From Liquidambar formosana (Eukaryota > Streptophyta > Magnoliopsida > Saxifragales > Altingiaceae): a stretch of DNA of 64,000 nucleotides. Position numbers and translations under genes: made by a program. The notes beneath the pieces are model-generated. The model did not search any database. It saw only the letters and a list, made by a program, of their open reading frames with translations, and was not told where the DNA came from. The stretch is from contig CM077828.1 in the NCBI GenBank assembly GCA_039720395.1, positions 23,292,717 to 23,356,716 on the forward strand, given 5' to 3'. This document shows, in pieces, positions 56,675 to 64,000 of this stretch; position 1 is the first letter of the stretch; each line of letters opens with the position of its first letter.

Positions 56675-57225
56675 ATTTATTGTGGAAACAACAGCTCAAG
56701 TGTCTGTATCAGTGTAGTTTAGGTTTTGCTTTGTTTTTACACTAAAATAAGACTTATGCATTGTGATGTGAAGACTATGAATATTCCCCTCATCGATAAA
56801 ATGCTCCTAAAGGTCAATTTTCTAATATCGACTTATGTAAAGCTGCACCTACATTAGAGCAAACCCACATTAGCAAGGTGGTTAAGGGCAGTTTTGGTTA
56901 TTTTGATCCAGATTAAATGATAAAGCCATTATCTTATAAGGAATTCGGAACGCTCACTCTTTTGGTATGGTGTAACCTTTTTTGACATATTATGTGCAAA
57001 TTATTTCTTAGACATTGCATTAATTGGAAAAGCAACTGCTTAGAGAGGGCTTGCTTGGGGAGGTAATGGATCCTTATATTGTTGACACTGTAAGTGTTGA
57101 ATCACTGGAGAAGTACGTAGAAATTGTGGAGAACTGGTTGGCATAAAAGCATGACAATAGGCTGGCCCTCCTTAATTGGGGAGATGAGTTGTGGAACTTA
57201 GAGCAAGTTTGGGAGTTGTAGGATG
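56675..57225 (+). pseudogene. CrRLK1L-like kinase, sense arm (block C)
   Basis: This is a diverged paralogue of the block A and B arms. The catalytic-loop, DPYIVDTVSVESLEKYVEIV and GDELWNLEQVWEL stretches are recognisable, with KYVEIVENWLA replacing the stop-containing form in block A. It retains more reading frame at the C-lobe end but still has stops and indels. Confidence 0.75.
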
Positions 57226-57274
57226 AATTCTCACACTCTGTCCCTTTTTTTATTTTTATTTTTAATAGGAACAA

Positions 57275-57800
57275 CCTAGAAAAAAGGACAAATAGTGTGA
57301 GGATGCGCCCTAGAACTCCTAAACTTGCTCTACGTTCCACAACACATCTCCCATGGAGGCCCTATTGTCATGTTCTTGTGCCAAACACTTACTCGATAAT
57401 TTTGACATACTTTTGCAGCCACTAGACTCTGATAGTCTGAACAATATGAGAATCAATAATATTCTCCAACAAGCCTTCTCCGAGGCACTACTTCACCAAA
57501 CCATGCTACGAAATGTCAAAGCATGCCTTGTACAAAATACATCGAAAAGGGTTATATTAAAAGAGTAACCATCGATCATTATAAGATGATGGATTATATA
57601 TCATATAATTCGGATTAAAGTAACCCCCACTACCTTTGACTGCCTATGCTGACATGGACATGCTCTATTTTTTGTGCAACTTTATGTAGGTCAAAATTCG
57701 AAACTTCAGGAAAAAACCTTATTGTCGAGAAGAATATTCATGGTTTTGACACCGCGATGAATGACTTTTGCTGTAGTTTGGCTAAGAATTCCACTGTTCT
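57275..57800 (-). pseudogene. CrRLK1L-like kinase, antisense arm (block C)
   Basis: The minus strand mirrors 56675-57225 across a centre near 57240-57270. It includes a GTGCKNINH-poor, heavily decayed catalytic region and a LERRASLGVLG-type end frame. Shorter than the A and B arms because of deletions near 57560-57640. Confidence 0.65.
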
Positions 57801-57829
57801 GAGTTTTTGTCATGTTAGGTTGGCGATTT

Positions 57830-58440
57830 GTTATTGATAATGATAGCTGCTAGGTTCAAATTATTAATAATGCTAGTCCTGATCTTTACCACCCTAGGGC
57901 TCATCTTTCTAATTAAATTTGGAAAATTAATGTTCTTCCTCGAATTCATGTGTTCCTTCTTCTTCATTTTTCGGTAACATGAATAAGAAATTCAATATAT
58001 CAACATATGCTTATATTAAGACTCGAACTTAGGACCTCCCCCCACAAAAGGGGGAAAAGTGCCACTAGATCACTAGGCCATTGGACATGCATGTTTTCCT
58101 TTGGACACCCATTAATGGTCATTTACCTTCGTCTCATTTCCTTAATCATTGCAATGTGAATATTCCATATAATTGTATTTTTTGTGACTCTAATAAGACG
58201 CTGACCATGTCTATATATATGACTTGCCCATTTCTATTGTAAGTATTTGGTATAGTATTTCAATACAATATATGCCCCACTCCTCTTTATATCTTGGATC
58301 CTTTTGTTAACTGAGTTGGATCAGCTCCATAGTAATTATATAATTAGAAGTATTATAGGAATCTTTATATGATTTTTTTTTTTTTTTTTTTTGTGAAACT
58401 AAAAATAGCTATTTAGGAAAAGTATTAAAAAAAAATAGCT
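57830..58440 (+). pseudogene. LINE-type zf-RVT remnant (block C)
   Basis: Colinear with 27750-28520 and interrupted by the SINE at 57952-58089. The cysteine/histidine frame is further decayed than in blocks A and B. Confidence 0.5.
57952..58089 (-). mobile_element. tRNA-derived SINE
   Basis: On the minus strand an A-box-like TGGCCTAGTGATCTAGTGGC and a B-box-like AGTTCGAGTCT are spaced as in a tRNA gene, followed by an unrelated 3' part ending GAAAAATGAAGAAG. CATGT repeats flank the 138-base insertion (57947-57951, 58090-58094). Blocks A and B lack it. Confidence 0.75.
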
Positions 58441-58925
58441 GATCTATTGCGACAAATCTGGAGCGCTTGGAATAATGCTATCTTTTGAAGTAAACCTTTC
58501 AAGAAATATTTTATTATTGATAGAGATCCAATTTATTAATTTTTTTTTACAAAATCCTTAAAAAAGTTCCACAATTTACTATTTAAATAGAGCTAAATAA
58601 ATAAATAAATAAAAGCTAAAGAATTGAGAATATCAATAAGAAAAGTAGATATAAAGACGTAGATTTTCTAGCTAATTAATTTAGGTCATCAACACATAAC
58701 TAAAATCATATGAATGATGAATTTTTTAAAAAAAATTAGTCAATTCCTTGGAAAGATTTGATTGGTAAATCTAGTTTGCGTTGGTATTGATTTTCCTCTC
58801 CCAACCCAAAAAAAAAAAAAAAAAAAAAAACCAAAAAGAAGAAGCAGTGCTCCGTTGAATTTTGAATGGACGTATAGATGATTTTTATGTATATGGAATA
58901 TAATCAAAGATGATCTTTGTTAAAA
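58441..58925. other. AT-rich spacer in block C
   Basis: No gene is seen. A poly-A run lies at about 58807-58830. A stretch GGAAAGATTTGATTGGTAAA repeats the 41400/56560 module. Confidence 0.4.
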
Positions 58926-59155
58926 ATATATGACGAACGGACCCCGTCATGACAACCTATGTGAAGTAGATTTTTCTCATTTATCATGGAAACAAACGTA
59001 TATAGGATCAGTATGGGTGCAGTTGGGGGGTTGCATTATTTGTATTATAAATCAAGACTTACACATCGTAACATGAAGACTACAAACATTCTCCTTGATG
59101 ACAATTTTACTCCTAAAGTTTCTGATTTTGGCAAAGTTGCACCCTACAATGGTTT
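58926..59155 (+). pseudogene. CrRLK1L-like kinase fragment, sense arm (second hairpin of block C)
   Basis: The frame reads [10 protein letters not shown], then [20 protein letters not shown], then [20 protein letters not shown]. It keeps a clear DFG motif (SDFGKV), the only one in the window, and HRN in place of HRD, so the catalytic aspartate is lost. It corresponds to block 0 10110-10330 by position in the block. Confidence 0.75.
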
Positions 59156-59350
59156 GTAGGTGCAGCTTTAAGTATGCTGAAATCAGAAATTTTAGGAATG
59201 AAAGTTCTCATCTAGTAATATATTTCTAGTTTTTAGGTCACAATGTATAAGTCTTGCTATAATGTGGAGATAATGAAGCCCTCTGGCGACACCGATGTAG
59301 ATCGATCTTGAGTCATTGTTTCCATGATAAATGAGGAAACCTTGACTCAT
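59156..59350 (-). pseudogene. CrRLK1L-like kinase fragment, antisense arm (second hairpin of block C)
   Basis: On the minus strand KFLISAYLKLHL, a catalytic-loop remnant and SHLSWKQ-like sequence mirror the sense arm. The centre is at about 59150-59160, where GTTGCACC/GGTGCAGC face each other. Confidence 0.65.
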
Positions 59351-59437
59351 GGATAGTGGCAGAGTCAAGATGTCACTGTAATGAGGGTCTGTTTTAGTCG
59401 GTTTTTAGAGTTTTATTTTAAAATTTTAAACTAAATA

Positions 59438-59469
<32 letters not shown>

Positions 59470-60110
59470 TTTATGTAGGCTAAAGGGTCTCCAAAATCTT
59501 TAATCTGACTAATGTTTGAACTATGGCTAAGGCCACTGCTCATTCCATTTTAATTAACACTCAAGATAAAGCTTATTAGTTGCTAGCTTTAAGAAGGAAT
59601 GAGAATGTCGAATAAAATGTCTTCCGTTTTTTGAGGCGTTAATCTCAAAAGCCTCTTGTCCACACTCCACATCTTAATGTTAAGTCAATTAAAAATAAAT
59701 CAATTAATTGACTATAGTATTTTACAAAAATTGATTAACAATAATGACAATAAATCAGGACTATTTTAAATTGATAGTAGTTTTTAAAAACTTAAAACAT
59801 TCATGAATGATATTCCCTTCGAAATTCGTTGGGGCGCCCAGGTTTGTTTTAATCGGGCCACCCTTTTTCTTACTTTTCTTTTCTTTATTTATTTTTTTGT
59901 TTGCCAAATGATCGAGGGATATCCCAGGCTTTCCTTTTCCGCTGAGGTTTGGGCTCAAAGCTTCAAACTAATACCCACAATTTACAATTCATCCGTGAGT
60001 CCATGTATTTGATAGTGATGAAACAGGATTGCTTTTGTTTTGGGTAAGGCTTCTTCTTGCTTTAACAATATTTTCAAGTCGCACACTTTTTATTCATCTA
60101 TTATAGATAC
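59351..60110. other. Spacer and LINE-derived module, block C
   Basis: 59440-59475 is an (ATT)n microsatellite. 59830-60110 matches 11750-11990 and provides the uninterrupted reference for the 8.9-kb insertion in block 0. Confidence 0.55.
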
Positions 60111-60112
60111 TA

Positions 60113-60334
60113 ATGTTTCCTCGGAATCCACCTCCTATGAATATGGTCAGGCTGAATCTTGATGGAAGAACAGCGGCAGCTTGTTTTCTCAACTGTAACC
60201 TTCTGTGTTGTCCTCTATTGGCAGGATTTTTTCCTTTGAGGAATTCATCAGTTTTTATGGCAAAGTGTATAATCTTTTCTGAAAATATTGCTAACAAAAT
60301 AATTTGCGGTAGCCCATTGCAGAAGGCCATCTAA
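60113..60334 (+). pseudogene. RNase H-like (RVT_3) remnant, block C
   Basis: The frame FPRNPPPMNMVRLNLDG and downstream sequence match 20862-21082 almost base for base. The conserved frame in both may reflect recent duplication and need not mean selection. Confidence 0.5.
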
Positions 60335-61494
60335 TAAGCATAAATGGGCAGCAAATTAAAAGGAACTTCTGATAAAATATTTAGTTATATATAACAATGA
60401 ATCATAATTAGAAATAATCCGGTTGGTCTTGAAAGAGGCAGGTTAAAACCTTATGATGTGTGCCTCTGTAAAAAAACTTTTAGGGGGGGGAGGAGGGGAT
60501 GAAGCAAAGAGTGATGAAAGAAAAAAAGTCTCATCAAACAAGAATTTAATGAAATAAGATGAGACTTATCTATACAGCTAACCGGTTTTTATACCTGTGG
60601 CTGTTACTCTTGCGCTATGTTTAGATACTAAATTTTTAAATGGAATTTGCTTTTGAGATGGAATTTGTAACAATTTTATAAAGATTTTGTTCATCTCATC
60701 TTTATAAAAATTTTACGAATTCGATCTCAAAAGCAAATTTCATTTAGAAATTTCTTATCTAAACATAACGTTGATAATCTTTCTTTTCCAAATGACACTA
60801 AAAAGCATCTCTAATGGGTGTGCCGAACCTATAATTTGCACCAAGATTATTAAAAAATTAAAAATTAAAAATTAAAAAAAAAACACGTTAATGGGGGTGC
60901 TAAATGATGTGTCGAATATTTAGCTTCAGCACCCCATGGTGCCAACTGCCAAATATGGCACAACTTCTAACATTTTGTGAAATTTTATTCTTGGCACCCT
61001 CATTGGCACTTTGCATTGAAGATGCATGGTCTAATATAATTCCCCAAAAATTTTGCTTTCCTAAAAAAATGAACAATACGAAGAGTGCTTTCGTACATTT
61101 CACTTTCTTGAGAGAGAGAAGAAAATTGCTCAACTTTGCAATGTTGTTCATATGGGATTTGATTTTACATCACCAATTCTTTAACTAAAGTGGTTTTCCG
61201 TACCAATTTGGTGCTAACTGAAAATAATTTCTCACCAAGCTTAAAGTAACACATGATATTTTTGACTTCTGCATTAGGCACCATGATTGCTGTGAGAATC
61301 ACTTCCTTCGATTTTAATAGGCAAGTAGTTGAAGAAAATGTGGAGGCTATGGGGGATGGTCCAAACTTGAATGAATTTTGGTAGCTGAGCTAGCAAGCAT
61401 CTTTTTAATTAGATGGATCCATTTGTACCCCTCTTGGACCACCTGTGTGGTGGTGTACCACAATAATTAAAAAAAAAATATATATATGCTTACA
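60335..61494. other. Block C copy of the GGTGCC module
   Basis: Colinear with 21083-22180 of block 0. It contains the 158-base MITE 60613-60770 that block 0 lacks. Confidence 0.5.
60613..60770. mobile_element. 158-bp MITE, TSD TTG
   Basis: Ends CGCTATGTTTAGATA and TATCTAAACATAACG are inverted and flanked by TTG triplets (60610-60612, 60771-60773). Block 0 at about 21350 lacks the insertion. Confidence 0.75.
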
Positions 61495-61737
61495 TCTATA
61501 TTATTATATAAAGCCAATTCTCTTTGAGGTTGGTTTGCATCTAAAAATATTAAAATATCCTTACAAGTTATTATAGCTAAGAAACGATTTGGTAATTTTG
61601 TCAACTTTAAAAAATTCACCACAATCTATTTCCCCTTATTTATCTCCCACGCACACACATGTAGTTTAAAAAACTTGGAAACTGTTAGTAACTTAAAAAA
61701 ATGTGTTGCACATGCATGGCGTGTGCTCGATTACTAG
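61495..61737 (+). mobile_element. 243-bp non-autonomous Helitron
   Basis: The insertion begins TCTATATTATTATATAAAG and ends CTAG, between A and T of the target, with no target duplication. A short imperfect hairpin GCACATGC-ATG-GCGTGTGC lies about 12 bases before the 3' end. Block A (37213-37235) and block 0 (about 22168-22190) have the empty site GCTTRCATTATAATAAT. These are the defining features of Helitrons. Confidence 0.88.
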
Positions 61738-62437
61738 TTATAATAATATCAATCAATTTTGGTTTTAATGAGTTGGTTAATTATCTTGCTAATCTGCCTT
61801 ACTTTGCCATATTAATTAACGTCAATTTTGCTTTCATTTTGTTAGGTTTCCAGTTTGGATTTTCGAACTCAACTTACCCAATTTTATTGTTTTAGATTTA
61901 GAGCATTAAATGAGGATCAAGATCAATGGACATAATTTCCTTTTTTTCACCAACTGATTTGGTTGTTTATTTTTTCCTTTTAAAAAAAAAAAAAAAAAAA
62001 TTTATTTGGTTCTTGCAAATCCGATAGTTGAAAACTGATCATGATGTAAAAAAATTGTATCCTCTTAAATTAACTTACAAATTTTATTATTATGTCACTT
62101 TTTTCAGATGCCTATTACATTAAAAAAAACATACGGCCTCCTCCTCTTTGATATGGTGAATCGGTTGGCCCTTCCCGCATTTCCATTGCTATAAATTCTC
62201 TAGGCTGGGCAGCTAACCATAATCTGACTTTTTAGGCCAAACAAACAAACCCAATAATTTATTCCGTACATTTCGATAATTATTTATTTATTTTTGTTAT
62301 TGTGCTACTACATTATTTTACAATAACCTGAATTTGCAAAGGAAAAAAGTTTGTAAAATCTTATTCAAAGTTTCCAAATTGCTCTAAATATTTATGGGTT
62401 AATTCTCATAATTTATCCAGCTTCATAAACTCATAAA
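61738..62437. other. AT-rich stretch, no gene seen
   Basis: The first 60 bases resume the module found at 22180 and 37220. Beyond that the sequence is single-copy in this window. A poly-A run occurs at about 61982-62000. Confidence 0.4.
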
Positions 62438-62446
62438 TATATTTTA

Positions 62447-62806
62447 GGGTAATTGTAGGAAACCCCCTTGAAGTATGGGGGTCAGTAGATAATCCCTTAT
62501 ATTTTAATTTTGTCAATGTGTCTCCTAGTTTAGTTGAAAAATAAAACAAATCGTCGATGGCCACCTAATTGGCCATGACGCCAGTGAGGGTTTTAGTTTA
62601 TTTTGGACAACACGGGTCCGTTAATGGTATCACGTGTGTAGTCATGTGACTAATTTAATTTTCGTCAAATTTCATCAACAACGAGTGATAGTGGGGCACA
62701 TTGACAAAAATTAAAACATAAGAGAAACAGATTGACAAAATTAAAATATAAAGGAGATTATCTGTTGACCGCCTCATACTTCAGAGGGCTTATCTGTAAT
62801 TTACCC
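62447..62806. mobile_element. 360-bp MULE-type MITE
   Basis: A 9-bp duplication TATATTTTA (62438-62446, 62807-62815) flanks the element. Its roughly 85-base inverted ends start GGGTAATTGTAGG and GGGTAAATTACAG and both contain TATATTTTAATTTTGTCAAT. Length, long inverted ends and 9-bp duplication fit a Mutator-like MITE. Confidence 0.88.
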
Positions 62807-62815
62807 TATATTTTA

Positions 62816-63735
62816 AAATAAGCCAAACTGCTGAAACTCAATTTGGGAGTGACTCAAAAAAAAAAGGGGGTTAAAACTCCAATAGCTTGTAAAAACTTAC
62901 TTTTGACCTTTTTAATTTTTTTAAACCAAATCCATAAAATAATCAAATTACTTAAGTTCAATTTGAGAATAGCTTGTTAAAAGATTTGCGGGTTTATGGA
63001 TTGGATTCAATCAACGTCATGCTCTGTGTTTGAATTCATTTGGAATTAAACAAGCCATGTTTAAATTTATTTTAAGCACATTAAATTATCAAAGTAAACA
63101 TGAACAATTTATTTCTAGAACCGACTTAACTCATTTATAACTCTACCTCAACTTTTAATCCGATCTAAATATGGATTCACATCAGGATGATGATCAGATA
63201 AGCACGTGCTGATATAACTTATATCAATATTTACATTGGGAGTTATACCTTGAGCATTAATAAGATATAAGTGACATTGGACCAATACAAGGGATACAAC
63301 CCCTAATACATAGTGCTTATATAACTTATATCAACACATGTTGATAAAAACATAACCATTCACATCAAAGCAATCCGATTATAAAGTCTAGATTTGGTGT
63401 TGTCGTGTTTGCAAAATATCAACCCTTAGATGTGCATAGAACAGCACAACATCAAATGTAGAGACCCTCGGTATGGACTCTGCAATGTAGAAAAACTTCT
63501 ATATAACTATGATATGCTTAGGTGATATTACAAGCCAATGAATCCAAGTAAAATGATATTATCAATGTATGTTTTGATCTCATAATTCTACTTTATTTTA
63601 CCCTTATTGGCTTGTTACAATATTTAACCAGTGTCACAGTTACATGATAGACTCACTCCTCGCAACGAGCATGACATGTCGCATAAAGGGACATGTTCGT
63701 CATAAACACAAACCAGGGAGAAATCAGTAAAACGG
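62816..63735. other. Non-coding stretch with ATATAACTTATATCA repeats
   Basis: Words GATATAACTTATATCAATAT and GGGATACAACCCCTAATACA are shared with 22500-22560 and 37640-37690. No gene is seen. Confidence 0.4.
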
Positions 63736-63739
63736 CACT

Positions 63740-64000
63740 ATCAGGCCATCTTCTTCATTCTCACCGATATAATTCTCAACTCTTTTGACCCTCTCTCTCT
63801 TCCCATTCTCTCTATTACGCCCTCTGTCTACCATAACCCACAATACGAAAACCCTAGAAAAGCCTTTTCCTCTTCGAAACTGTCATACCCACTTCATCCA
63901 TCTCCCACATTTTGTAGGTAGTGTGTGTATATATTTATGTATATGTGTAATGTGTGAGCTGTAATTTCCCGTCAATTGTGGAACCATTTCGTTGAATTTC
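63740..64000 (+). promoter_or_regulatory. Probable 5' leader of a gene beyond the right edge
   Basis: The stretch is pyrimidine-rich with CTCTCTCTC tracts. It contains a telo-box-like AAAACCCTAGAAAAGCC at about 63849-63865 and a possible donor TTTTGTAG/GTAGTGTGTG near 63916. Plant genes for translation and growth often have such leaders with telo-boxes and a leader intron. It differs from the block modules, so it may be the edge of a single-copy gene on the plus strand. No ATG-started coding exon lies inside the window. Confidence 0.45.

Overview
The window is plant nuclear DNA, most likely from a eudicot and probably a woody one. The base composition is AT-rich with many long A/T runs. It holds Ty1/Copia elements primed by initiator-Met tRNA, and CACTA, MULE, hAT, PIF/Harbinger and Helitron elements. 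Its host-like gene remnants resemble plant receptor-like kinases and a plant aspartic protease. I find no intact host protein gene, no tRNA or rRNA gene, and nothing bacterial. The only hint of a live gene is an untranslated-leader-like stretch at the right edge (63740-64000).

The layout is a four-unit tandem segmental duplication. A pyrimidine-rich leader-like module recurs at 988, 24906, 39912 and 55470 and marks the start of each unit: block 0 (988-24905), block A (24906-39911), block B (39912-55469) and block C (55470 to the end). Shared modules, in rough order, are the leader module, a broken CrRLK1L-type (FERONIA/THESEUS-like) kinase domain arranged as a tail-to-tail inverted repeat, LINE-type zf-RVT and RNase H remnants, and several hundred bases of non-coding repeat. 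Kinase hairpins occur at seven places (1.34-1.89, 10.11-10.58, 26.5-27.7, 29.1-29.7, 41.5-43.6, 56.7-57.8 and 58.9-59.35 kb). Every arm carries stops or frameshifts.

The copies differ mainly by transposon insertions, and comparing filled with empty copies fixes many element ends to the base. Block 0 holds a 6.9-kb CACTA element with captured host fragments, including an aspartic-protease exon. It also holds a hAT element, TRIM-like short LTRs, and an 8.9-kb nest in which a 5.4-kb Copia element sits inside a TIR element inside Helitron-like DNA. Its last insertion is a truncated LINE. Block A holds a 4-kb decayed Copia element, a 1.7-kb LTR-like insertion, a LINE tail and PIF-type MITEs. Block B holds a 2.9-kb solo LTR, two MULE-like elements (one with a GC-rich captured segment) and a stray first exon. 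Block C holds a tRNA-derived SINE, a 158-bp MITE, a 243-bp Helitron and a 360-bp MULE MITE.

Taken together this is a kinase-pseudogene graveyard enlarged by tandem duplication and used repeatedly as a transposon landing site. The feature most likely to have biological activity is the set of kinase inverted repeats. If transcribed, they would fold into long hairpins able to feed small-RNA pathways against related receptor kinases.
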